Of a stretch of 64,000 bases of DNA, positions 24,101 to 37,400 are shown one piece after another (position 1 is the first letter of the stretch; every line of letters begins with the position of its first letter). A program made the position numbers and the translations under genes. The notes beneath the pieces were generated by a model, which was not told the origin of the DNA, made no database searches, and saw only the letters and a program-made list of their open reading frames with translations. The DNA comes from Onchocerca lupi (lineage: Eukaryota; Nematoda; Chromadorea; Rhabditida; Onchocercidae). The stretch covers positions 1 through 64,000 of the forward strand of contig JAOVVO010000308.1 in NCBI GenBank assembly GCA_028564675.1, given 5' to 3'.

Positions 24101-26718
24101 ATATTTTTCGATTTCATAGATTTATCTTTGACTATACCTTATTCTGAATTTGGTTGGATTATTTTTATTTTTTAGTACATGAGAAAAATTTTAGAAAAAT
24201 TTGTCTCCCCTGCAAGAATGAGTAAAGTTTTCGGCGAGACATCCATTAACCGAGACTTTTTTTAAATAAATTTTTAAGCTGAAATTTAATGTTAAGTAAA
24301 ATATTTTGAAAGGAAAATCTTAAGAAATAGAATTTTTTAACTCGTAGTAATTCTAAACGGTTGAAGATCTTTCATTATTTTTATAGCAAAACATTTGTTA
24401 TTTTTCTAGGCTGAATGAAGGCTTCACTACATTCCTGGAACGTAAAATAATAGGAAAACTTGAAGGAGAAAAACAACGACATTTCGAGGCTCAATGTGGT
24501 TGGGAAGTGAATTTTTTTTATTTGCAGAATACATAATTATCATTGATTCGGATCATTTACTGGAAATATTTGAAAAAAAAAAGTATTAATTTCAGGATAA
24601 TTTGATGAGTGCTGTTAAAGAACAATATTTCGATGATCATCCATTAACAAAATTGATACCGGACTTGCAAAATAAGGATCCTGAGGATGCATATTCATCG
24701 ATCCCTTATGAAAAGGTTTATTTTATTGAGTTAAAATATCAAAGTATGCCTAATTGTTTTAAATTGATCGAGAAATGTAAGTTTGGTTTCGAGATTAGTG
24801 ATTTAAACTGCTTTAATTTTATTTATCAAACTAATCTTTTTTTTTTTTCGCTGCTTTCAGGGATCGGCTCTTCTCATGATTCTTGAGCAACAGCTCGGTG
24901 CAACTGAATTCGATGAATTCCTGAAGAAATATATTGAGAAATTCGCTCAGAAATCAATAGTAACTGATGATTGGAAAGCCTTTTTATATGAATATTTCTC
25001 AGATAAGAAGAATGTACTTGATGGTATTGATTGGAATAATTGGTTACATGATACAGGAATTCCCAAGACAAAACCGCAGTTGGTCATTAATGTTATCTAA
25101 TTCCTTGAAAATTTTAAAATTTAATCCACAATAACAAATTTCTCAAAACCATTCCGTAAAAACTCGAGCATCGTTTTTCTGCATACAGATGGAAATGCTA
25201 CTTTTGCTTTTTATCTTTAAGATTTTTGGACACTGAAATTTATGAATTTGAATAAATCTGTATTCACTCAGATAGAATTAAAACTTGGGATAGAATTAAA
25301 AGCTCAAAGTGGTACAGTTTTCGAGTTTATATTTTCCTGTTGTTTAAAGTATTTAAGTTATAGCTAGAATTAAATCATATTAATCCCTTCAAAATTCAAG
25401 GAAATGTTACATGTGGCTCATTTTTAAAAATTTATATTTTTTAACATACAGATTTGATGATGCAGCTATGCATGAAGCTGTTTCATTGGCAGAAGAATGG
25501 ATGAATATGGCAGATTCTGAAATAATGAGTATTGATAAAACAAAATATCTCTCTCTTTCGACATTGCAGAAAGTAAAAGTATTGAGCCATTTACGATTGG
25601 TTAGATTTTGATCATTAATTAATATTTTTATTTTTCCCTTTGATTTATTGGCAGTGTTTCTGTGTTCTTCAAACTGCTTAATTCATTTAAATAAATTTAT
25701 GCAGAAAATATTTGCATGAACTCTTTAAGTAATCTTATCATATTGATGATTTCGAAACATTGCCGTCACAGCAAGAAATTAACGGAAAAAAGAAAAAGTT
25801 TGAAGAAGCAAAAAAGGAAAATGATGGAGAGGAATAGCATTGAAGAAAATAGCAAGAAAGAGATTCACCAACCGTTTACTTTGCGATTGTTTGACTATTT
25901 TATTATTCACAAGCAAATTGCAGGCAAAAGATCGACTTTCACATACAAAATTGGCACGTCTAGATGAAGTGAATCAATTTTCGAAAATCGGAAATTGTGA
26001 TATTTTATCGAGTTGGATTCAGTTATGTTTGAAAAATTATTGGAAACCTATTATACCAGTTGCGTTAGATTTTGTCACACAACAAGGTCGAATCAAATAT
26101 GTGAGACTAATTTACAAGTAAACTTTCTCTGCATACCGTCCCAAAGTTTTGTATTTCACTTTATCTAGGATTTCTAAGTAAATGTCACAAGAGGAATCAT
26201 ATCTGTTATAAATTCGGAGAAAAGATGAATTTCTAAACAGTCATCTTAAGGCTTTAGTATAAATCGAAACTAAGGGTGCTAGTAATTAAAATTTTAGAAG
26301 TCGAGAGAACTTGATTCCAAATGAAGATATAAATTTTAATCCCTATATCCTAGATATTGTGCCTTATACTCTCTTACTTGAATCATAAATTTGAATATAT
26401 TTTGAATATAATTTTGAATTTTAGACTTTGAAGTGCCATAAAAGATATTAAGATCTAATGGTATTTTTGTATATTAATTCTAAAATGCAATCAATTCTTA
26501 GTTTACACATCTAAACTGTGTTTCTTACATGAACTTCTTTTTTCGAAAATCAGTGTCTTCCAAACTTTAATTATGAAAAATTTAAATTATGTTTTTTCTG
26601 CAGGGATCTATTCCTTTGGTCAGAAAGTGCCGGTCGCGCAATTGAAACATTCACGAAAAATGCTCCTTCAATGCATCCAATTACAGTATCAGTCGTGGCT
26701 AAATTGATTCCAAAGTAA
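21140..26718 (+). CDS. Leukotriene A4 hydrolase-family zinc aminopeptidase (M1 family)
   Basis: Eleven exons: 21140-21283, 22196-22332, 22845-23022, 23365-23645, 23917-24096, 24410-24506, 24596-24715, 24861-25078, 25452-25599, 25924-26117, 26604-26718. All phases match; 603 residues against 611 in human LTA4H. The exopeptidase motif GGMEN is at 260-264 and the zinc site HEISH with X18-Glu at His287, His291 and Glu310. Tyr372 and Tyr377 (AYSSIPYEKG) match human Tyr378 and Tyr383, and GRIK matches the carboxylate-binding GRMK. Human Asp375, needed for epoxide hydrolysis, is Glu369 here. The enzyme should trim N-terminal residues from peptides in the cytosol; making leukotriene B4 is doubtful, and the C. 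elegans relative is described as aminopeptidase only. The start follows a TTTCAG acceptor by five bases, consistent with SL trans-splicing. Donors at exons 1, 3 and 9 are weak and were placed by homology. Confidence 0.94.
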
Positions 26719-27074
26719 ATCTCATTCCGATGAAAAACCAATCATATCATAATTTTTTACTTTTTATATTTTTATTTTAATATTTTTGATGAAGTAACTA
26801 ATTCGCAAATAATCATAGTTATCCATTTTATTCTATGTTTTTGTTATATATGATTACTATTTTACTGAAATATTCCGGAAATTTGATGAGTGTAACTTAT
26901 TCCTTTCTTCTTTAAAAACAAGAAATGAGCAGTGATAAGATCCTTACAAAACTTCTGAAAACTTTTGGGTTCCAATTGGGTTCCAAAAATTTCGCCAAAT
27001 TAACAAGAATAATAATAATCAGGCATTATAGCAATACACTGTAATGAGGTTTCAAACGAAGATTGTAAAGTATT
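26719..27074. other. Short convergent intergenic region
   Basis: 356 bases separate the stop codons of the aminopeptidase (+) and dihydrouridine synthase (-) genes. No clear AATAAA is seen on either strand, so the 3' untranslated regions may overlap. Confidence 0.5.
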
Positions 27075-30000
27075 TCATAATTCTTCCCAATCACCGGGTA
27101 ACTTTTCACGCTTATCAAGACCAATCAAAGCGGCCAGTGCTGCCACCTGAAAATGATCACATTCATCAAGCAGCAGCCTTTCGATAAAAATCTGAATAGA
27201 AAAACAAAAAAGCAGCTACCTGTTCGGCCATTTTTTTGTTTGGTTGTCCAATGCGCGATGAGAACTTTTTACTGTCAACCTCAACGGTTGCTTCATATTT
27301 TTTATCAATTGTACGTAACTTCTGAAATCTATCAACGTCAGAACAGTACTGGTATTTTAGAAAATAAGATGGAAGTAATACAACTTTTTCGGAATCAATT
27401 GAAAAAAAATTACGAACAAAATTCATATATCATTTCTCTCCATCCTATGTAGAATTCATCTTTTTTGGAGCAGAGAACAGATTAAGTAAACGTTCTATGC
27501 TTTGATGAAGTCCTTTTCTTAATATATTTCGTATAAAAAAGAAAAAATAAATTTAACCTGTCCCAGAAACATAGTGAAATTACGTTTAACACCTCAAACT
27601 ATACCATTCTTCAGCAGTTTATAAGAAACTAATGAAACTTAATGGTAAAACAATAATTACAACCTACACATTGGTAGATCGGTCGCCTGATTCCGCTTTC
27701 ATCACAGAAAGCATTCAAGACACATTTTGGGGTTACCATTCCACTTTTATCTTTGAGTCGCTTACTAAACAATTACTATGAACATTTTCAACAAATAGCA
27801 AAAAACAAAATTAATGTAGGCTAAAATGATTCCGACATTTAGGCTAAATTAGCAACGATTTTGTAAAAGAATAGATTAACGCTGGACTTTTTTAAAAGAG
27901 CCATGTAAGTAGAATGTTGCCGTGCTATTTAGGGGAGAAGGATTACGTCGCATAACTAGATGGCAAAAGTCTAAGTACTCAAGTATGCAAATAATGATGG
28001 AATCTTGGTGGTAGTGAATAAAATGAGTGAAGAATGTAACTGTTTCTGAGAATTATCTGTTGTAATAATTTCATAAAAGTGTAACTTATCCGGAAAACTT
28101 GCCGTGGGAATGTGAGGTCAATAAAACTTATTCCTGTTTCATCATCCACTTCAAATTTCCGCTTTTGTGTTGCTCGTCTTCGAATATTTTTATAACCGTA
28201 ATATATATCACTAATAGACCATGCTTTACAGATATCTAAAACACTTGCGGCTAAGATAGTTTCCCGCCCACGCGCATCAGTTTCCTAAAAAAAAATATGT
28301 TTTAGGAGTTTGCGATTTATGAGTATTTTTACAAAATATTATGGAGAATTCTAAGAGTCACTGAAACTACCTAGATGTACACGCTATTAAAGCGTGCACA
28401 TACAAGGATGGACACTATTTAACAAATCGAAAAGAACTGGTAGTATATGCTACCTGTTTAGATCCAAGGATCCTCTGTACCACATATTTTGTCGAGGTGA
28501 AGTTTTCATCATATTTACAAGCCTAAAATATCAAAAAACAGACAAATTTAAACTTTTTAATGAATTTCAACTTTAATTAAAACAAGAAACAAGAAAACAA
28601 AACGACGAAAAAAATTTTGAAGGGAAAACAGTCATTAGGATAGTTCAATCAATGCTCACATTTCAATCATTTTGCAAATTTAGTTAAAGAAATACAACAG
28701 TATTCAAATAATTTTGCTATTAACACGCAGAAAATTGGATAATCTTGAAGAGTGATACAAAACAAATCGTACTGTTTCTATATATAAACTAGACTAAAAA
28801 CAATTAAAAGATTTAGACAGATCTCTTACTACAAGAAATACCAAACTTAATAGCTTAATTCAATTTTAAGAAAACTCTAAAAAATTAAGAGATAATTACC
28901 ATTTCCAGAAATCCGCATATTTCTTCTTCGAACGATAAGAAGCCATTAGGACGAAATATACTCGGATTACTGAGAGCTTTTCTTGCTAACATTACACTAC
29001 TTGCATTACTTTGTTCCCGAAACTTTATAATATCATCATATTTTTTGATTGAGCCAGAGAATCCACTACAATAAAAAATATAAATTGAACCGTAAAACTT
29101 TTTCAAAATGGAAATTAATTAACTTCAGCTTTACAAATGGTAGAATACGGACTTGACTATTTTAGGTCTAACGTATGAATGGCAATCCCGAAATACCTTA
29201 TATGGACAATACAGCGACTTACTTCGCAATAACTGGTACAGAAACTATTTGAGTGACTTCGCGGATTTCATTTAAACGATTTACATCACCTTGCCGTTCA
29301 CCTCTACGCCGTCCATGTATAGCAATTGCTGAAACACCACACCGTTCGAGCATTTTCACGAATTCAAGCGTATCTTCCCGCTAGAAGCATAAAACATGTG
29401 GGTTTCATAAAATCACAAAACTGAACCACTAAATCACTAAAAAACTGAAACTCCCCGATACATATGAAAGATGCAGCATTTCAATTAATAAAAATACTCT
29501 TTAACACATATTCATATTTACCTTATCTAAAACACGTATTTTGCAAGAGATTGGAATTGCAGAAATAGAGACACATGTTTGCACTATCTGAAATTCGAAA
29601 ATTGCTAAAATTTTAATCATTCAGAAATTTTATAACACAAGATGAAACAAGTATATAACTTCATATATGATATTAAAAACAGCTTCAAATTCGATTTTAG
29701 TTAAAAATGGTAAAAAGCAAGCAAATGCGCTCTTCCAATCAAAAAAAAAAAAAATTTCTCAAAATGCATTTCTGTAGAATGATGTTTCTTTCTTTTTTTT
29801 CAGCAGTACCTACTTAACAAATCTCTATACAGCTCAATTGTTGAAATCTCACAGGAGAGTTAAAATAAAAAAGTTAATAATTGCATATCACTAATATTTA
29901 ATGATTAATATAATTTAAATTTGAATCGTGAAGACACGGAAAAAATTATGGAGATAACTTATACCTCTTTCGCTTTTTCAGGATTTCCTAACAAAGCAGC

Positions 30001-31736
30001 ACCCATACCACCAGCAATAGAAAATGGTTTCGGACATCCCATATTAATGTCAATGGCCGCTACATCGTTTCCGCTGAAATGTGGAGAATTTAAAAGAATT
30101 TAATCATGAATAAAATTCAAATCAGTATTTGCTGCAATGATTAAATAATGGAATAGTGTATGTGAGAACAGGAAGTGAACACGGAAAGGAGGTTCTGTTA
30201 ATAAAATGAATTTAAGAATAAAGAGGAGATAAAAATTAAAAGTTAGAATTAGTAAGCATACACTTTTTTAATAATATTCGCGGTTCGTTGCGCATCATTT
30301 GTTCCCTGAAAATAAAATTTTTATTTCAACTTCTTCGCACAGATTTATTCTTTGCATAGATTTTATATTCTCATCTATTGAAATTCCGCCCCAAATGATA
30401 AAAAAAAAAATTTTCAATTTCTTCGATCATACAGGATATTACAGTAATATTATAGTTTTATTTCTTTGACCATATACTATTGAGCATTGAGAATCAATCT
30501 CTCAGTGTGTCACTGTTAATGGAAAACTGTAATCGACAGTATCTATTCGTTAATAATTCCAATTAGATGCTAATAATCAAATTATCAATCAATTCCAGCA
30601 ATATTAGTTTGTTCTTCAGCAGTTTTCAGAATGATTCACAAAACTTACAATTTGTAGGATACATTTCTGCCTTTCAGTTCTATTACATATCCTCAAAACG
30701 ACATCATCTTCACATGTATAATCAATTGTTCCAAGTGTATCTGTAATTTTCTTCGAAACTCTTAATTATAATTCAGTGCAATCTTCTCTTTTTCTCAAAA
30801 TTACAGTTGGTTTCAAAAATTTCAAATACTCTTGTAAGAGTATTCAGAATTTTTCTCAAAATAAAGCTTATACTTTTGATCAAATTTCGAACACAAATAC
30901 TTTCAGGCATAAGTTTGATTTTATCAAAAATATTAAACTACTTGAAAGTTTCTCAATTATTACCATTTATTGATCGCTGAGAACTTAACAGTTTCTGATC
31001 TACAATTTCCTCTGTGTACACCAGATCAGCGCCATATTTCAATGCCAAGGTTCTGTAAAGAAAAAAAAAAGAATCTTCGCCAAAAAACTGTACAGTGAAA
31101 TTATTTGGTAAAATTATGATGATGAACTTGATATCTTGCAAATAGATTGAACCAAAAACTTGTCATTTTTTGAAATTAGAATATTTTGCATCATTTAAAG
31201 ACTTAGATAATAAATACGATAATTTTTACTCCATGGCTTTATTGTTTTCAACATCGCTTTTTGATGAAAGCGTTATAAAAGTTGTTATAGAAAATTTTGC
31301 TTTTGTTATATTTATTAAGATCAGTGCAATCAACTAAAATTTCTATACATCTTAATTTAATTCCTTCATTGTTCTCACTCTTCAAAATACCTTTGGGATC
31401 AAATCTATTTGTCTCTAATGTAAATTTATATGAAGGATAAATCCATCATCATTCAATTTCATACCCATAACAGCGACTTAGCTACAGCCAATTTTTGAAG
31501 ACAAACATTTAATGGTTCATGCAAATATTCTATTTGTCAAGACATAAATAAGATTTTTTTCGGAAATACTATTTTATTACGACAAATAAAAGATAGCTGA
31601 GACTGAATAAATTTTGATGCCGGAAAGGGAAATATCATCAGTGATAGACAAAATTGACCAACCTGAGTGGTGTTCTACCAGCTCGAACCATAGGAGCCAA
31701 TATTAATTTCTTTTCATACAAACTGCTATCAGCCAT
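27075..31736 (-). CDS. dus2: tRNA-dihydrouridine synthase 2 (DUS2-like), FMN-dependent
   Basis: Thirteen exons: 31663-31736, 30964-31052, 30649-30740, 30262-30305, 29965-30073, 29522-29587, 29223-29380, 28900-29065, 28454-28522, 28099-28284, 27668-27760, 27220-27321, 27075-27146; 439 residues against 493 in human DUS2. The TIM-barrel FMN domain starts with KLILAPMVRAGRTPLR, then YGADLVYTEE, the catalytic segment DINMGCPKPFS with Cys113, GGMGAALL, SCKIRVL, AIAIHGRRRGER, PVIANGFSG and SSVMLARKALSNPSIF. A double-stranded-RNA-binding-like segment covers about residues 345-430 (KSGMVTPKCVLNAFC to KKMAEQVAALAAL). The enzyme reduces uridine 20 in the D-loop of tRNAs. Exon 11 uses an AGTAAG acceptor chosen to keep frame and is the least certain junction; the exon 4 donor was shifted two bases for the same reason. 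Confidence 0.92.
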
Positions 31737-34437
31737 TGTTGCCCAAAAGTTAAATCTTACGATTTAAATGACATTCACGTGCAATCTTCTTGCATTAGTT
31801 TTGCACGAAACTCTTGGATTTAAAAAACACATTATTAAAATTTAAAATCTGATAAACTCCGTGAAAATACTGAAATCGAATAATGTAATATAACGATTCG
31901 GAATACCAAATACTATTTATCTCTGAATTCTTTTGATCCAAGCTTTCAAAATTTTTGTCCAGTATCAAAAGAAATCTTCAATGATTTGAAAGGAAAAAAG
32001 GATATAATTTTTGCACAAATAATGCAAAAGTAACATTGCAACATGAGATATCTCTCGAATCAATATCAACAGAATTCCGCGATTTTCTAAGCTAACACAT
32101 CAAACACTCAGTAGTCAAATCCTTTCCAAATGAAAATTGAAATTTACTAGGAACTTAAATATAAGTATAATTATATTACTCGTTATTGTAGCGTAAAGCA
32201 ATCTGTCAATAAGAAGTTCTTCGTTAGAATTCTTTTTTATTCACACAATTCATACATTCATTGCAAAAAAAGCTTTTCGTTTATTTTCATAAGAAGCGAA
32301 GACAAATTTTAAAAATAAAAAACAACATAGAAGCGCGAAAAAGTCCGAAGTTATCAGGATTCAAAAAATAAAGTCAAATTTGAAATTAAAACCAAAAAAG
32401 CGATCAAATAAATGACTAATGCAGAATATATTCAAACATATGCATGTATATTACATATATATTTTTGAAAAAAATGTCACAAAATTGAAAAAAAAAAAGA
32501 GTACCATAATATTCGAAAAAAAAAAAAAAGAAAGAACGAGTTTGAGAAATAGAAATGCGTTTGAAAAACGAATTACATGTGAACTTTATAATCTGACCAG
32601 AGAAATACAAAAACGAAGCTAAAAATACTTCTCTAACCCGGGAAATCTTGAAAACCTTTCTTGATATTGAATTCTTCTAGGCATATAAATCAATTCTGCA
32701 TATTTCGGGAAAAATAATAACACGATTTAGTATGCTATATATCGTAATTAGAAGAAAATAATAAATGATGGAACATATGCAATGCAACTGAAAAAAGGCA
32801 ACGGATGCAAATAATTGATCGAATTTTGCATAATAAATGAATACTAAAAATTATTACATGGGATGAAGGGCCATCTAGCGTTTTAATAACTTTATTGTGT
32901 CTTCAAACTTTCTGAAAATCAAATAAAAATTAAAGACTAAAAATTAGAATTTAATTTCAGTCTAAGAAACCAGGAATACATTTACAATGTAAAGAAATTC
33001 CTTGGAAAATAATTGGAAATCCAAATGGATATTTAAACTGAAACATTATTTACAGCACTACCACTACTACTAATGCAGGAGATAGCAGTCCAGGAGCAGG
33101 AAAAAGGGAATAATATGCATATAAAATTGAAGGGCAAATAGCATGACAAAGTCCCCCGAAAAATTGCAATTAGACAGAATATATTTTATAGTAATTCTAA
33201 GCTTTAAAATCAAGGAACGAAATCTTCATACGAATAAATGACTAAAATTCGTTATTCATTATTCATCAAGAAATGCCCATGCCCTATCATGATTGCGCAA
33301 GCGTAAAAGTCCAATATAGTTCGCGGAGAAGGCAAAGGATGCCATTCACACTCATCGTCAGTCTGTTTAATCAATCGATGGTTACGCTTCCCATAATCCA
33401 AAGTTTGCCTCAGTCAGCCTTGCAAAGCCAATGTTTGAAACTTCCAAGAAAATGTTCTAATAGGCTTTCTTACTTCTTAAGCTTTGCGCCATTTTTGCAT
33501 TGCAACGAGTGATATGAAGGATTTCAATAGAAAATGAAACGAGAAAACTTCAAATTTCAGTTGAATTTCCGTTAAAAAATTTAAAATTTTCTGTCGATAA
33601 AGCATTTGGCAAGATGATATAACATCATATTTTTAAGGATAGAGAAGCAAACTTACAGACGATGGAATGATGAAAAATTATACAAAACCTAAAACGCAAG
33701 AAATGATAAGGAAAAGTGTTTACACAGAAGTGATATACAGGACTAAGTTACAAAAGAAAAAAAATTGAAATTTATGAAAACTTGACTAAAAAAAGACAGA
33801 TGAACATTGTGATACTCGTCTGAGGTCCGATATTTCAAAAGAAATGATCGTCGAATCAATATCGCTAGTCCATGTTTTGCTAGTATACTAACTGAATTTT
33901 AGGACAAAAAAAATTTCGATAGATTTTGTTATTCCATTTGCGTCTAAAAAATCAGAAGGAAAAAAGGTGAGTTTCGGTGATGAAGAATTGCTGTCTCATA
34001 CCTTGAAACGCAGATTTTGCCTTAAGATTTTATGATAAATAATGAATTATTTTTATCTACCACAAACTTAATAAATGTCTAACTTATTAAGCGTTTTCAG
34101 GAAAAGTAGCATTGTCTCATCATGTAAGTTTCTTCATCATTAAAAGTATCACTCACTACATAATTTTTAATGGCTATGAAAATTTAAACTGATTTCAAGA
34201 TTGAGCTATTCTCCTTTTTGCATTAAAAAGGAAGCCGAGATCTACTTCTTAAAATTTAAAGTAACTGGATTTCCTGCATTTAATTATTTTATTTTAATCT
34301 ATAGAAACATGCTCACTAGCTTTTCTGATAATCGAGCGTCATAAATGATTGAAACTTCATGGCGGCATATATCGACGGTCAAATTAAAGAATACCAAAAT
34401 TTACATTAAGAAAAAAAAACTAATGATGGGGTAAATA
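31737..34437. other. Intergenic between the DUS2-like and RanBPM genes
   Basis: Upstream of the DUS2-like start and downstream of the RanBPM stop. It is mostly AT-rich with short A tracts. About 33270-33515 is an unexplained GC-shifted island with open frames on both strands (see findings). It could include a long 3' untranslated region of the RanBPM gene. Confidence 0.5.
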
Positions 34438-37400
34438 TCAAAATTCCAGGTTCTGGGCGACCAATTTATCCACGTCTGCGAATACGGCAACACCAAGCTG
34501 CATTGCCGATAAATCATTACGAAGTTTACGCGCAGTACGAAAATGCATTGAGAGTAGCGATTCCTTCGGAAAACCCATATGTTCTTAAAAAAAAGCAATC
34601 GAAATTTTTTTCTACCTTGTTTTATTTTCAGAAATATTCTCGAATTCTATTAATCACTCTGGAAACGCAAATTAATTAATTATTAGCAAGTTAAATAAAT
34701 GATGCTGAACTGTTTTTTACACATTATTATAACTGGAAATATTTACAATAAAAATCAAAAGTTCAAAATAAAATTTATACTACATGAAAACTGAACGAAA
34801 TAAGGATAGCTCTGATCTGCGACCTATTTGGAAGGAAATACATAACGCACTGAGCTACACTATTAAAATATATTATTGATTTCTCCGAAAGTCAAGACAA
34901 AAAATAATAAAATAACCTCGTAAGGCGCTATTTAATCCGTTAGCTGCTTTCACACGTTGCACTTGTTCAAGCAAATAGCGAAGTGATGTATCCAAGGGTT
35001 TTGTATGACATATCAAAGCAAGGATATCCTGGAAAATAAAAGCTAAACATCTAACTAATTACAGTCACCCAGAAACCACAGCTACAGTCATTGGAGAACA
35101 TTTGTTTCGATTTAAACGTACGCATGTGCAAACACCTTCCATTTTGTTTCAGCTCGCTGCTAATGTGCTGAAATGTGAACGTCCACCGAACATAAGGATT
35201 TCGCCTTGTTGATCTATCCTGCTTTCATTTCATAATTACATTCATCCAAAATTACCAATAAACTTGGTAATATATGGTGATATCCTTTTCCTCCCAACTT
35301 TTTGAAGATTTTTTATCCACACCAAGAGTTATCAGTAATTAAGAATCAAATTTTACATATTTTGTTCTCAAAAAAAAAAAAAAAAGAAAATGGCATCAAC
35401 TTCTCACATGCATCCGGCGAACTAGATCTTCTGGCGGATTTACTATCTGTTGACATAAAAAATTGATTTCCCGACCGAGTTTGAGAAGCATATCTATTTC
35501 TTCACATTTCATCATATCTTTCGGATCACCACCCGTCCAACCTCGACATAAAGTAAATGTTCGTTCGGCACCACCAATAACATCTTGATGTGTGTCACCA
35601 CAAGACGGATCTAAATCATTCATAATAGATTCTGCACAGTATAAAATCCTGAATTTGAAGCATTAAATAAATAATAAATAACATCACTTGTTTTGAGACA
35701 CTAAAAAAGAAAACTTGTTAATCTCGAAAGTAATTTTTTAATTTTATGATAAACCTTGATCTTCATCGATGATTGTGGTTGCTGATGAAACCGGTTGAGA
35801 TACACCGTTTAATATAACACCATTACTTGTTGTGGCATTTCCATTGGATGCTGGAACAAATTTTTTGCATAGAGTTTGTGGTATTAATTTCTCTTAAGTA
35901 CCGTAATAGAGATATGTTTTAGAACTTTTCAAGATTGTACCGAATATCAAATGTATTAATTCGAAACGAACTGAAGTCACAACTTGGATTTTGCCATGAA
36001 CTGTTCAATTCGATACCATTCAAACTACATCCTAATTTTATGTTGTACTTAAACATTTACTGAAAATGTAAGAAAAATCCAAAAAGAAAAAAAAAATCAT
36101 GATTTGTATCTAACCATGAACTGCTCCATTCGATGATGAGGAATGGTCACTTCCAGCCTTATCATCTATCGATTCATCAACTGACATATTACTGAAATTT
36201 ATATATGCCAATTATTGGACGTTAAAAAAAAAATAATTCTGAAAATTAGCTATCCCAACAAAATAAGTTGAAACAATCTTACCGAATAACAGTGCTGCTT
36301 GTTTGCACACGAGCAAATCGGCTTGAATCTGCTTGCATTCCTTCATTTCCCGTACGTGAACGACGAGTAACACATATGAAAGGTTCTAAAAATGATTTCG
36401 TATGGATTTCACATCGAAAGCACATCTTTAATTAATTTCTTTCTATTTAATACATATCATAAACTCTGCACATTGTCATAACTGCCCAATACATTATTTG
36501 CATGTATATATCAGCATAAGCATAACGGAAAAGTATAACAATAATTGAAGAGTGAAATATTACTGAAAACAAACCCCATTCATCATTGCGTCTTTTGAAC
36601 GGATTAATCGTACCCAAATTTTCATTACTGGCAGTAATTGTAAATGGATGTCCTTTTCTACTATACACTTGAGCATACGAATCACCTCCTGAAATTCACT
36701 GTAATTTTTTAGACATTTCCATATAGGTTTCCTTCATAATATAAATCTATTTATATTCAGTGTATTTAAAACAAGAGCAGGAAAAAGACTGTACAGTTAA
36801 CTTTTCATATTACCTTCTTTTAGATCTTATGCTACTGTCACAGGAACACATAAAAAGTTTTCCAATACATCACAACATAATAAGCTATGAAAATTGCGCT
36901 TACTTTTTTTTTTTTCTTTTCATACTATATCATTCTACTTCGAATGCAATGAACATGTAAAAGATAATTTCCCTTTCCTCCATCTCCTCTTCTCTCTCTC
37001 TCATCAAAATCTTAAAAATATCGAAGATTCAATCTAATTATAAAATACATCTATATGAACCTGAGATTGTTGAAAGACTACTTTGTGTTGAACGAGTTTC
37101 TTCCTTTGGGGACACACTACTAGATGAATCACGAGAAGACACAGAAGAAATTGTGATCTGAAATTAAAATTCAGTCTTATGTATTCCAGAATAATAGTAG
37201 TATAGCTTCTGCAAAAAACTTTATTTTAGCGGTTTTTGAAATTCCATCTTTAGAAGAAATATTCTGTCAATTTGGTACTTGCGCCACTGATAATGAAATG
37301 ATTGCAGGTTTGCTTCCAGCTTTATGAAAGTGATCCACAACATTAATTATCTAAACTTTCCATCTAGTCTAATCTTTATCTACGTGTCAACTGTTATTTA

